Positions 34,720-46,658 of a stretch of DNA of 64,000 nucleotides are shown piece by piece. Position 1 is the stretch's first letter. Each line of letters opens with the position of its first letter. Made by a program: the position numbers and the translations under genes. The DNA comes from Ustilaginoidea virens (lineage: Eukaryota; Ascomycota; Sordariomycetes; Hypocreales; Clavicipitaceae). The notes below the pieces were generated by a model, which did not search any database, was not told the origin of the DNA, and worked only from the letters and a program-made list of their open reading frames with translations. Where the stretch lies: the NCBI RefSeq assembly GCF_000687475.1, contig NC_057319.1:3338001-3402000 (forward strand), given 5' to 3'.

Positions 34720-35214
34720 ATTCTTCTTCTTCTTCCTCTTCTTCTATTTCTCCTTTTTTTTTTCTCCCCTCTTTAGGTCCTCTTTGCATCTCCATCCACC
34801 CCCCCTTGGATCCCTTGCCCTACGCAAACCGGAGTCTGGGGAGATTGTTCCGGCGGTGAAGTGGTTTTCATCTCCCGAGCAGCCCCGAAAAGGGTTTGTT
34901 GGCTGCAGCGACATGCTGGTGTATGATTGAATGACCCGGACCCGGATGGTCTCGACCACTTCCGTGAGCCCCCCCCCTCCTCCTGGGAAGGTTATTCATA
35001 GTCATCGAACTTACGGTGAGCTTGGCTGCACGCCCATGGCCCGTGGGAGTGCGGCGGCCGGCTCCCTTATACCATTGTGTAACCCGGCCCTGTTCTGGGT
35101 GCGTCCTGCTCGGGCCTTTGCGGAAAGGGCTATAAACTAGGGACATACTGCTGGCTCATGCAGCAGGGGGAAAATAAATAACGAGAAAAAAAAAAGAAAG
35201 AAAGAAAGGACGTG

Positions 35215-35249
<35 letters not shown>

Positions 35250-35564
35250 ATCCGAAGAGAAAAAGCAAAATGCGCAAAAGTATCCGCACACATGAGAATA
35301 TGTCCTACACACTGTAACACACCCACCACGCGCACGGAACCCAATTGAGGCTATCAATTGGAAGAGCTACATATATAGTGCCTACGTCACCCAGACGCAT
35401 GCATGTGGCGTGGCGCCAGCCACCAGACCCATCCAAGGGGGGCCGTTCCTTCCTTCCATGAGGCTCTGCCTGAGACGGAGATTCTGCCAGGCCCAATTAA
35501 GCCAAACCCTTCATCTTCATATATGTCCGTTACCAAATTGATGGCTGCCTGAGCCACCGTGCCA

Positions 35565-35619
35565 CCACTGAGCCACCACTGAGCCACCACTGAGCCACCA
35601 CTGAGCCATCACTGAGCCA
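35565..35619 (+). repeat. ACTGAGCCACC, about five copies
   Basis: Tandem 11-base unit with a few substitutions, intergenic. Confidence 0.9.
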
Positions 35620-36844
35620 CCCACCGTGCCAACCGCGCTACAAGCCGCCATCAGCCTATTGACAAGCCTACAAAGACCCTCAGCCAGCCCCCAGCCATCT
35701 ATTTGAAGTCTGCGAGGCGAGTCGAGATGAACTGACGAGATTCACGCCTCAATTGGATTACCTAGGACTTCCAGCTGCCCCAGTTGGCTTCCCCTGTGCT
35801 GCATCTCAACCGTCATTGACCTCCTTACATGCAATGCAAGTGACCTGGCGAGTTGACCTGCTTCCCACGGTGCCTCGTCTGCATTTCCAGCATGCACTTC
35901 AAGCTGCCTCATGCTGCAGCTTCATGCTGCTTAACAGCCATGGCAGCAACCCAGACCGGGCCTCCGATTCCGTCCTTACGGCATCACCCGCCCGCCATTG
36001 CCGACGTGGTGAAACGTTGGTGAGAGCCGGTCTTTGCTTCGAAACCGGTGGGGTTGAGCAAAGCCAGACCCACGCTGAGCTCGGTGCGTCTTCGAATATG
36101 TACGGAGTAGGACTCTGCGAGTGCCAACAACATGCTGAACAATCCAGTCATGCGGTGTAACCATGGTTCGTGGTGCATACTCTATAGTGTCGTCCCTGCA
36201 TCGCAAGTGTCCACTTCCGATGACCTTGGTCCAAGCTCTGGCAGGCCGACTTTGCCAAGTCTTGGTGTCGTGCACTCCCTAGCCTCCACTGGGTATTGAC
36301 AAGTGGCCGCAAGGCAAGTCTCGAGGGCCATTTGAATTCTGGTCTATTGATAGTCAGTACGCCTGACTGGTCTAGATAGATTTTTTGCCGCAAAAGAAAA
36401 AAAGAAACCCTCGCCCCATGTCTAAAATTTTGCCATGTCTCCGAATCTAAAAAAAAAAAAAGAGGCTGCTTTTCCCACCCGCCCTCCCCCCAACCCCCCG
36501 ACCAAAAAAATATAGATAGATATAAATGGCCGAAAAAAAAGAAGAAGAAAAAAAAGAAGGCAAAATACCAAGAGGATCAGAGTTCCAAAGCTTGGCATCA
36601 TATCTTATGAAGCGAAATGGTTAGTATTATGTCCACAGTGGACGTTTGATATGAGCTGCGGCACGAGCCGCGACGCGTGCATGTTGCTGCGCTGCTTCAT
36701 CCTCTATAGTTCCATGGATCCCGTCCTCGGAGAGAAAAACCGCTCTATTTTTTTTGGCCGCCTCCAAAAAGCAACTCGTTCCTCGTTAAATAAAAAAAAA
36801 AAGGAGGAAAAAAAAGGGGAAAACAGCAGTTGTCAAGAGTGCAA

Positions 36845-37780
36845 TCAATCCTTCGACTTGTGCATTGAACCGGTGACGTAGTTCTCTGAGCCGAGAGCGT
36901 TGATCTTCTCGACATCTTCGGCATGGAGCTTAAAGTCAAAGCTTTCCAAGTTGCTCCGGATACGGGAAGCGGTCAAGCTCTTTGGCAGTACAACGTTGCC
37001 TCGAGAAGCATTCCAGTTGAGTAGGATTTGAGCGGGCGTCTTGTTGTATTTCTTGGCGATGGCGTTGATGGTGGGATCCTCCAGCTTGTTTCCACGGGCT
37101 AGGGGAGAATATGCCTCAATCTTAATGTTATGTTTTTTGCACAACTCAACCAGGGCCTCGCGCTGACAAAAGGGATGCACCTCGATCTGATTGACGGCAG
37201 GGACGACGGTGGCATGTTGCAAGAGATTCTTAAGATGGGCAGCACCAAAGTTGGAAACACCGATGGACTTGGCCTTGCCGAGTCGCTGAGCGGTTTCAAG
37301 AGCACGCCAGCTCTGGAGACGCTTCTGCTCATCTTCGGCTGGAGAGTGAATCAGGTAGAGATCAAGATAGTCGAGTCCGAACTTATCAAGAGAGTCGCAA
37401 AGTGCGTTGAAGGTGGCCTCGTAGCCGTGGTCGGTGTCCCAGAGCTTGGAGCAGATGAAGACTTCTTCGCGGGGAGTGCCAGTCTTTTCGAGCCAGCGTC
37501 GGATGGCCCGGCCGCAAGCTTCCTCATTGGCGTATCTGGCAGCAGAGTCAATGTGACGGTAACCGGCGTCGAGGGCGGCAGTCACGGCGTCCTCGGTCTC
37601 TTGACCGTTGGGAGCCTTGTAGACACCCAGGGCCACTTGGGGAATAGAGTTGCCATCGTTCAACAGGATGGACGGCACCGGTGAGGCAAAGCTGCGGCGA
37701 GATCGACTTGGCACCTTGAGCTTTTTGACAAAAATGTGACGCTCGGGGGAGGTTTCAGGGGTGATGGCGGAGGGAGCCAT
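36845..37780 (-). CDS. Aldo-keto reductase
   Basis: Single exon, 311 residues, using the ATG at 37778-37780 (MAPSAITPETSP). The frame is open for 37 more codons upstream, but those residues are Ser/Leu/Phe-rich leader-like sequence. The catalytic tetrad is visible: Asp78 and Tyr83 in GYRHIDSAARYANE, Lys112 in FICSKLW and His145 in LDLYLIHSP. GVSNFGAAHL, NQIEVHPF and the cofactor-binding VLPKSLTASRIRSNL complete the family pattern. It should reduce aldehydes or ketones to alcohols with NADPH in the cytosol, and the natural substrate is unknown. The about 30 residues before the barrel (KKLKVPSRSRRSF) are a basic extension not needed for the fold, possibly a targeting sequence. Neighbouring stretches of about 5 kb on both sides contain no genes. 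Confidence 0.92.
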   Translation of the reverse strand: MAPSAITPETSPERHIFVKKLKVPSRSRRSFASPVPSILLNDGNSIPQVALGVYKAPNGQETEDAVTAALDAGYRHIDSAARYANEEACGRAIRRWLEKTGTPREEVFICSKLWDTDHGYEATFNALCDSLDKFGLDYLDLYLIHSPAEDEQKRLQSWRALETAQRLGKAKSIGVSNFGAAHLKNLLQHATVVPAVNQIEVHPFCQREALVELCKKHNIKIEAYSPLARGNKLEDPTINAIAKKYNKTPAQILLNWNASRGNVVLPKSLTASRIRSNLESFDFKLHAEDVEKINALGSENYVTGSMHKSKD

Positions 37781-39033
37781 GATGGATAACTCTTTTCTCT
37801 TTAGATTTAAAACAAAAAAAAGCATACAAAGGCCTTTCGCGGAGTGCTCAGTTAGATTCGAGCTTGAAAGTTTGGATGAGAGACGAGACAAGGTGGGAGG
37901 GATATGTGACTCGGAATCTGCTGCATTGGAGGGCTGAACAAGGCCTTAAATAATCTGATGAATAGCTTCAGTCTTGTGATATACTTGTGCGTATACACCA
38001 AGATATGTATAACGCAAAGACCCCGGCCCCTAGTCGGTCTGTTGACCCGATATCTGAATTCGTTCCAGACTAAGTGAGTAGATTGAGACGCCCCACCACC
38101 CGTTGATCAACATACACCAGGAGTCAATCAAGGACCGCGGGTGGGTAATAAATAAGTCTGGGCACAGCAGCCCCGAGCGCATCGTGACAAGGCACCTCGT
38201 TTGCGTGCCTTGCGATATGTGGTCATGTACGGAGTATGAGGCTCGATTAATCCCATCAAAACACCAGGGGATGGATAGCGTTGGTGTCTGGATAATCACT
38301 CGTGGATATCCATTCGGTGAACCGAGCCGAGACAGAGCAACTGCCGCACTTGAACAAGTCCCGATAAATTGATTCCGCTTCCCGGGTCTCCAAAGGTTCC
38401 AGAAGTGACTTGGAATTTTGGAAGCCAGAGGTTTGGAGCCATGGCGGCGTGCACGTTGACTGCAAGGGGATAAGAAACAAAATCGACGGTGGGATCCCAG
38501 GCTGGCACGTTTTAGTTCAGGACCCCAAGCCAAGCCAAGCCAAGCGACCCCGAGGCTACTTGGTAGATCCCAGCAAGATCCATTCGTCCGGGGCTCTTGA
38601 GATGGGAGCAAGTTGTCTGGTGCCTTTTCGCAGCGGCTCGTTCTATTCTCTGACACGACGGCCGCAAGTGTAGCGCCGGCGTAGGCTGGATGCGTGCCTG
38701 TAACAGCTGTCTCATTTTTGCGTCGCCGCTGCAGTTGTCCCTAGCACCACATACAGCGAGATGACAGCATGAAGCGAACAAGGGACTTTAGATTTCTCGG
38801 CTTGCCATGGCGGTGACGGCGAGTTAGCGCCATGGATGTAAATGAGGTGCTTCGAGAAATAGTCTAGACATGGAGTAGCGGCCATGTCCTGTGTGTGCTT
38901 GTAGAGGACCGAGCTATGTACATAACTTTGAAATTGTCTGGTCTGGTTGGTTTGGAAACCCCACATCAGCAGCAAACAGAGGAATTTTGGGACGATGGTT
39001 AGGGGAGGATAGAAAGGGAAGGGCCATCACCAA

Positions 39034-39070
<37 letters not shown>

Positions 39071-41452
39071 CCCTTTTCGAAACGCGTCGCACCATGCAGG
39101 ATGCTACAGCACGCTGTGCCAGCTGTTGCCAGCATCGAATCCATGCTAGTGGGCAGGGAAAAGGGAATAATCATCAGACCAAACTGCAGAAACCTTGTGC
39201 CGAGCACTGGTGGTAAGGGTACGTCGTAACGAGCGGTAGGGATTTCAGGGCTGACAAGATGACAGGCAGGACACACCAAACAAGACCCTGGAAATTTCAA
39301 TGTTCCTACCTGGTAGCTCGTACCTACCTTGGTTGGTATGTAATTTTCTGCCCCGTAGGTTATCACCGCATCAAGTTAAATTAAAAACGTCAAAATATGC
39401 CTGACTCCCTCCGAGCTTTGACTGGCGGGCCTGGCAACGCCGTAAATTTTCAGTTTACCAAGGTCAAGGTGACGGAAGGAGGGGAGGAAACTTGAAGGAA
39501 GGCGGCAAGGGGGGAAGGAAGGTGGCGGTGACGTCTGGACTCTGGCTGGCCTGGGGTGTACCGGACCTACTACCTAGTACCTACCGTCTGGGTTTACGTC
39601 TGGGACCGGACCTGGACCTGGACCTGGGTCTGGGTGGTCGGACAGTGCCAGGAAATTGCAAGTTGAAGCGGTGCGCAAGAGTCAAGACGGCACTGTGCTG
39701 CCTTTGGAGTCTAGACATGGGCAGAATTCCTCAGGTAATCAGGATTCCTCAAGTAATTGCTCAAGTAATACCTCAAGTAATTCATCCCAAGAGGCAAGGT
39801 ACCTGCCTAAGGTAGTTGACCTAAGGTACGGAGTACGCAGTAGGTAGTTCGCCTTCGCACAGTGCAGTACGTTGATCATTTGGCAACTGCGTGCGACCCC
39901 TCGTACTCGTGTGTGCCCTGCTTGCGTCAGGGATCCCGTGCCCCCCGGTCGCTTCCGATTCGTAGCTTCATGCCCTGTCCTCCATGTTGGACCCCCATCC
40001 TGATTTCGAACCCCCCCATTTGGTTACCCACTCTCGCCTCTCGCCATTCATCTCTTCCATCTCTTCCATGATCTTTCAAACCACCAACGCTTGGGCCCTG
40101 GGAAAGGTATCATTGCGGGACTTGTGGCGCAAAGCAGCGCTACAGGCAATGCTTGGGTCTTCGCAAATCCTGACCGCAGTCTGTCTGTCACCCCCCCCCC
40201 CAATCCCCCTGCTTTTCGTGGCTGGGCATCAGACCTTTTTTTTTTTTTTTTTTTTTTTTTTCTTTTGGCTCGACATGGACAGGCAAAACTAATAAACTGC
40301 TGGCTGACATGAGAGATGCGTTATCTACACTTCGCTTCTCGACTTTGAGCAACCAGTGCCGCCGTGTCATGTGTCGGTATTTTGTCCTTGGAATCAACTT
40401 CCGGAACTGCTCCCGCTCCCGCTCCCGCTCCTCGTCGTGCATCAATGGGAGGCTCAGGGAACCCTTTGGTTCAATGCGCAACTTGACTTCCTTCTCCTAA
40501 GCTGCTCCGGCCGTGCTACAATCACCTCACACCTTCTCCGTACTCCGTATGCAAGATGAAGTTGTTGACCTGGCGTTCCTGGCCACAGGACCAGGGTGAT
40601 TTCTGCCTCGAGCTGGCGATTTGAGAAGTGACGGATAGATGCCCTCGATCAAACTCCTACTACGGAGCGGAAAGATTTCTAGGGCCACTTCATCTGCTGA
40701 TTGGCCATCAAAGCCATCTCTGTCTGCCACGGCGCCCAGTCGGCCCACGATCCACCCAAGTGGTGGCCTGCCCAGGTTGTCTTGTCACTTCTTGGGAGCC
40801 GGGTCAGCCGGGCAACTCAAGTCAAGTTCCACTGCTCGTGCTGGCAGCTCCTAACCTTGTGCAATGACGTGAGCGGTGTCTCTTATCAAATCATCCCTAT
40901 CGTGCCGTTTTGTCGCCTTCAACCCAACGCTCAAACAAGCAATTTCGCTTACACCTTTCAAGTTTTCCAGAGACTAGACGGTCATGTCACAGGGGCACTA
41001 CTGTTGCTGGTTTTTCTTACCTACAAGTTCAGACCTATCGACGGAATCCTTCTGTGAGGCTCGAACAGTGCTCGGGTAGAGCTAAACTGAATTGCTGCAG
41101 GGTATTGCTCACCCGCTCCATGCCAATCTGAGAACTTCGCTCACTACTCGGAAGCCGAGTAATGGCTTGGTTTGCGGCTTGAAACATCTTGGAGTTTCGA
41201 CCAAGGGGCGATGGATGGACGCTGTTGACCAAGACAGTGGAGGGCTCAGATTTCAGCATCTGTTGCTTTTACCTCACCTCAAAGAGTGTAACTATCTGCG
41301 TCATTAGAATCCGCCAACCATGTCACCCCGCATGATCTATTTCCATCTAGATGCTGATTCGGGGGTTGACGGAGCTCACTGACGTTATGCGACTTGACTT
41401 CTGGACCGTTGATGCTCGATCTCTCCTTTTTTTTTTCTTTTTTTTCCCTTTT

Positions 41453-41484
<32 letters not shown>

Positions 41485-42925
41485 TCTTTCCGGCTTTCAT
41501 GTCGTTTGTCTGGCAAGTCCAAATGGCCTGCATATCTTTCAAAGGAACCCTGTCTGAAAGCTCCTCTTGTTCATTCTTGCTCAATCATTTGCCACCCCTC
41601 CGTTGGCACTCTGACCGCTTTGTTCAATGACTCTTGGTGAACTTAACGCTCGCAATGAAAAAGGACGGTTCAGAAAATTCAACCACCAATTTTTCAGGAT
41701 GAGCAGGAAATGTTGATCAGTAGAAGAGACGCACGGCGGAACTATAGTCGGCCCAAAGTGTCTATAGTTAGTTTACTAATCTGCATGCATTCCCAGGTCT
41801 CTTTTGAAGCCGAGGGCGATGCAGAATTTTGTTACCCCTGGAGCAGGGCGTGTCTTATTGCTGCAATGATAACGAGATCGGCGGCCAATGCAGCACCCAT
41901 TGCTTATTTATGCTCAAACCTACCGCCGGCATGAAAGCCTGGAGCTCCATAGAGCATTCAACCTCTGACGAGACGAATCGACCAGTCTGCCATGACAACG
42001 ACATGGAGAGCTGTGCGGCGAGCATTCCGTATGTCTCTTGACCGCCTTGTCGTCTTGGTTCACCGTCTCTGGCTGCATTAACGCACATGATTGGGGTTAC
42101 AAACCATGCGTGACATGTGCAACCGTGGAAATCTTGAAGAGGCAATATTACATTTTCCCCCCTATCCAATTTTTTTTTTATTCCTTTTTCTATCCACCCA
42201 CATTCACTCGATCAGGTCGAACGTGACGAATGAGACAAACACACAAAAACTTTAAAGTATCTTTCGCATGAAGGAACGACTGTTCAGCACCAAGCATGTG
42301 AAAGAACAAGAATGGCATTTGTGCCAGGGAAAGGAAGCTCTGGGCCGCAGAACCTGATAGGTTGACTGGGATGGCGACGCGAGCAGCCAAAACGCAGGCT
42401 CTGCTGAGTTCTATTGTCGTGGGGTATGGGGGACGGGACGAAACGGGACGGGACGGGGCAATGGAGAAGCTTTCGGCGAAGAATAGCTTTCCTGCCAAAC
42501 TCATGGAACAGAGTTTGCCGACTCCACCCCAGCGGCTGCTCAAGGAGGATTGCTCGGTCGCGAAACACAGCAAGCCGCAGCTCTAGGGACGCTGATGCTG
42601 ATATAAATACAAACCGAGTCGGGACAGAGGTCGAAGCCACGGCGCACTGGTGAGGACTGCCGAGGTAGGTCAAAGTTCAGACATTGGAAAGTAGACGGCT
42701 AATTACGAGTTATCCTAAGCTATGTGCACGGTGGAGTATGAATAACGGAAAGACCGCCCTCGCGGGCCTTTTTTCTTGTCTTGAAGAGCAGATGATGGAT
42801 GAACGGAAACCAGGCGCAAAGCAACCCACGCAACAAGAAATAAAAAACCAAAAAAAAAAAAAACCAAAAAAAAAGAAAGAAAGAAAGACTGCCCGTTCGA
42901 CTTTTCCTCTGATTCCATACCGGGT
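37781..42925. other. 5.1 kb gene-poor region
   Basis: I found no supportable gene, RNA or transposon. Visible elements are TACGGAGTA at 38228 and 39827, TACTCCGTA at 40541, a CAAGC repeat near 38529-38545, long T-runs at 39038-39070, 40237-40261 and 41449-41474, and a CTCAAGTAAT tandem stretch at about 39729-39785. TACCTA/TAGGTA elements lie near 39308-39340, 39566-39585 and 39798-39830. A CCCGCTCC triplet repeat lies at 40409-40429. Confidence 0.5.
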
Positions 42926-44258
42926 CTACCTGTACAGCATGTAGAATTTCTTCCCGAGATCGTGCATTTCGTCCAGCACCACAACCCGAGCCCCCACCGG
43001 CTGAGCAGCAGCAGCACCACCTCCCGGCCCTGGAGCTGTGAGGAAGGCCCCCGGCGCCGGCGACAGCGTCGACGTGGAAAGTGAGAGGGACGACACGTTG
43101 GAAATGTCACTGCCGCTTCGCGACGAGGAGCTGCCTACGATTGCACGAGTCGGTGCCATCTTGCGACCTAGTTAGACATGACTTTGCGGGGATCACGGGA
43201 CGAGCAGAGAGGGATTAGAGCCGAGACTAACAAATGGGGATATTCTCTCGTGAACCTCGTTGCGCATCCGCGACGCCTTTTCCTGCTCCTCGGCTTCCCA
43301 TCGCATGCTGATGAAGGCCGGGGCGTCCCGAACCCACTGACGGATGTCGGTGGATAGCGCCCTGAAGCCGGGGGCGTTTGCACTGGCGAATTTGCACATT
43401 TGGGAGTGCGTGGCTTCCACGCCGTAGTACGTCACACCGGGGAGCTGGGGACTCGCCGAGTTGGCGTCGACTATGGTGATTCTGAGGATATAATCAGCAA
43501 GGTTTCCCCAGGCGCCCCGAAGGGGGTTGGGGGGGGGGGGGGGGGGGGACTTACTTGGTGCCCTTGATGTCAGTCTTGTGGTTCTCGTGAACCATGTGGA
43601 TGCGAAACCGCTGATAGATATCCAGAAAGTGATTGTTAATGTTGGACAATGTCTCGTTGTCCTTCTTCAACGTCTTGAGCAGCACGGACTCGGATTCGAA
43701 AAACTTCCTGGGCATAATGGCATCGGCCATGCCCTGCAGCACCAACCCCCATGTGGCGGCGTCGGACCCGCAGTGCGGCGTGCCCAGGAAGATGAGGCCA
43801 AACGTCGACACGAATATCGACCGGTAGTCTTCGTGATGCGTCACCCTCAGGTCGTTGGAGTAGAGAAGGGCCCGCTTGACTAGGATGCCTCCCAGGCTGT
43901 GGCACACCCAGATGATGGGGTTGCGGAACGTCCCTTCGCTCTTTCTAAACAGGGTCAGGTTCGTGACCAGCGTCTGGGCATGCTGGTGGATGAAGTTGTC
44001 GCTGGCGCTGCGGTCATTCTTCTTGGAGTACACGTCGGCGTTGTAGCCGTAGACGAGCACGTTGGCGTGCGCACCCTTGAGAGAGGCGGGGAGGAGGTCG
44101 GTTGGCCAGAACGTGCCGTTGCCTGCTGTCCACGTCCTCTGGGGGTCGCCATTGAGGCCGTGAACCAGGACGATGTCGACCTTGGCCTCGGGGTGTGTGT
44201 AGACGGCACTGGTTTCGTATCGTGAGACGACTCCCGGCGGGGGAGACTGCCACATCAC
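42926..44258 (-). CDS. SERAC1-type alpha/beta hydrolase, stand-alone
   Basis: Exons 43555-44258, 43232-43481 and 42926-43159 on the minus strand give 395 residues. Intron 1 begins GTAAGT and runs straight into a 20-base C-run. Intron 2 begins GTTAGT and ends GCAAG, with branch TCTAAC. Residues 28-40 (DIVLVHGLNGDPQ) carry the oxyanion-type HG, VCHSLGG puts the nucleophile Ser at 121, and LGTPHCGSD follows, as in SERAC1/lipase-like domains. In fungi this domain is often the head of large NLR-like proteins with NACHT or NB-ARC plus repeats. Here it stops in a Ser/Gly/Ala-rich tail (SSSSRSGSD, GPGGGAAAAQPVGA) with no nucleotide-binding domain. The start is uncertain: an upstream exon 44425-44544 (ATG/GTGAGT donor) can splice in phase to 44246, adding 40 residues in place of MMWQ. 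A lipid- or GPI-remodelling hydrolase role is inferred. Confidence 0.72.
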
Positions 44259-45919
44259 ATTCAGTCAATAGGTGCGCGCGAGGGAAACGACGCAAGGGCG
44301 CGAGCTGGCGCGTGTGCATGTTGTATGCGGCTGAGAGCGAGGCATCGAGGCATCGAGGCAGCCGAGGATGGGGTGGAAAGGGGGGGTCTTTGCAGGCATG
44401 ACGAGCAATCATCCAACTACTCACCATGGCGACGACTTGATCTAACAATTTCGCCGGGGAGGGGGATATTGGAGTAATCGACAGCGCAGGACTAGTGCCA
44501 CGAGTTGCACCTGGACGGATCACACAATTGCTCCAAAGGATCAAGGTTGGGTGGGTGCGAATCTTCGTTCTTGTTGCTCGATGCCTCGTTGTCGACTGAT
44601 GTGATACATTCTAGAAACGAGACGACGACTAGAAGGCACGTCTTTATAGAAGAGCTCATGTTCGCCGAAGGGGTGAAGAAGACAAGCAGCGTCGAATTTA
44701 GGGAGAAGCCAGAGAGACACGAAAAAAAAAAGTCTACTGTCGCCTTTCCACGGCCCCCCCCCCCCCCTCCCCTTGTTAGCCACAACCCGTGTGACAGCGA
44801 TGCTAAGCGTATCTCCAAACCCGCAAGGCCGGACCTCGCAACGATGGCAGCCATTGGCAAGATTCTTTCGCACTCTGTTAGGTCGTGCGTGGGCCACCAA
44901 TAGACGGCATCGGACTCGCAATTGCGTGGCGTGGATGGGAGGGAGGGGAGGAGGGGAGGGAAAAAGCAACGTTGGGATCCATCACAGGGCCGATTGGTGG
45001 TTGAGAAGCATCGTATTGGGTGCTTGTTGCTGTCACACCCACTTCACATATAGTCTCCGTTTGAAGGGTTCCCATTCCATCCCCCACAGTCTCCAAACAA
45101 GCCCGGGGCAACAGGCTGCTTGGGCCTTTTGGCCATTCCGAGGTGGGTATTCGCTACTCGCTAGCGGAGCTTGACGGACGACCTAGTAGGAGTTAGGGTC
45201 CAGCATCTAGCTTGGCTGCCGCAGGAGGCAGAACCCAGACCAGGAGCCCTGAACCTTATTGCGTCGCTTTCGGCTCCGCGAGTCGTGCCAAAGCCCCCAT
45301 TGCCGGCCTTTTCGGCCGAGAAGGCAGGTTTTCCGGTCCGGCCCCCCCCCCCCCCTCCTCCTCCTCCCCCCCGGCTGGTGGCAAGGGCTTTTTTGGGCAA
45401 GGGGAGGGAGGGGGAGGAACGAAAAAGACAAGAGGAGCAGAGGCTGAATAACCCGCCACCGCTGGTCGACGAGAGACGCCAGTTGCTGTGGGATACGCTG
45501 GCTTTCGAAAGCCCCTTGCGGCGAACCTCGTCTGGGGGAGCGAGAACGACCAAAGGGGGGGAAAGGGGCTGTGCTTGCGCAAATCGGCTCATGGGCCATC
45601 AAAGGCTGCCCACAGCCATGATTGATAAAACACGAATATGATATATGATGATGGAAAGTGCGACGTTCCCCGTCACGTTTGAGAAAGGCTCGTCAGAAAC
45701 AGATATATCAACATGGCCGTTTGTGTGTGCGTGTGCGTGTGTGTGTGTGTCTGTCTGTCAACCGCAAACGCCATGGAAAGATGAACCGTGGATGTTGACG
45801 AGGACGGGAACGCGCATGATCGGCACCCATCCAACGGGTTCAATGGACTGGTTTGATTGGCGACGTCTAATCAATCCAACAGCACACACGGCGCAGGGCA
45901 GTGCCGGGTGGGAAAAAGC

Positions 45920-45952
<33 letters not shown>

Positions 45953-46658
45953 CACATGCACACGGTTGCATCGCGGCATCTTTCCAGCAGGACCGCGAGC
46001 TGGCGGCCTAGCCTTGTGTCACCACCGCCTCAGTTGAGTCATCACACGCTGTGCCGGCACGCTGGGGCTCCTCTTTGTTTTAGCCTATTTGGCGACTTTC
46101 TCTTGCCTGTGCTCTCTCATCCGATCCAGGCGCTAATGCAACGCCGACACCAGGGGGAGGGTCGCACTTTCTGCCGTCAATAGCCTGATGGGCTGGCGCT
46201 TCTGATGGAACGCTTTCGCCTAGGACCCCCTGTGCATGGCGGAGACGGGCAAAAGCCTCGACTCGGCCGAATCACTCCCTCGAACCCCCCCGTCATTGGT
46301 CGTCGCGCTGCGGTTGGGCTGGGTCAGTGGTGGTGGTGACTCGTGAGTCTTGAGTCTTGAGTAGAGAAGGGTCCCATGGGGGAACACACATTTCACTCAC
46401 GCCATCCATCCGGTAGCATCCATCCCATCCCCATCCCCATCCCCATCCCCATCCCCTGATGCACTAGTGGATTGCACCCGTGCGACATGTCCCCCATTCC
46501 TCCTCTGAACCAATCACAAGAATGCGTCACGTAGCCCGGCCGAGATGCCCAAAAGCGAGGTTACGCGGCTGTGCAAAGATGGGCCGGGGCCGGCCCCAGG
46601 ACAACCGAGGTGTGGTGGTGGTGGTCGACAGGGCGAAGCTAGCCTGCAAGTCCAAACC
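44259..46658. other. 2.4 kb intergenic region
   Basis: Apart from a possible first exon of the hydrolase at 44425-44544, no gene is supported. It holds C-runs at 44754-44767 and 45343-45355, a GT repeat at 45722-45752, an A-run at 45921-45950, and CATCCC repeats at 46420-46456. Confidence 0.5.
45722..45752 (+). repeat. GT dinucleotide repeat
   Basis: GTGTGTGCGTGTGCGTGTGT then GTGTGTCTGTCTGTC, intergenic. Confidence 0.85.

Larger units (their letters stand above)
31897..36844. other. 4.9 kb gene-poor region rich in short tandem repeats
   Basis: I found no supportable gene, RNA or transposon. The region is packed with tandem repeats and homopolymers: CGATGGCA near 32181-32211, a G-run at 32498-32520, a 13-base repeat at 32578-32634, a 7-base repeat at 33878-33921, T-runs at 34128-34226, ATC at 34684-34719, an A-run at 35215-35247 and an 11-base repeat at 35565-35619. 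TACGGAGTA occurs at 33733 and 36102, TACCTA/TAGGTA elements near 33121, 33552 and 34000-34030, and CCTAAC repeats at 34375-34393. Confidence 0.55.

Noticed and set aside
33092..36660. Open frames of 60-135 codons in the gene-poor region (for example 33102-33461 and 35753-36160)
   Set aside because: No conserved motif, no convincing start context, no splice partners and ordinary length for random frames in GC-balanced DNA.
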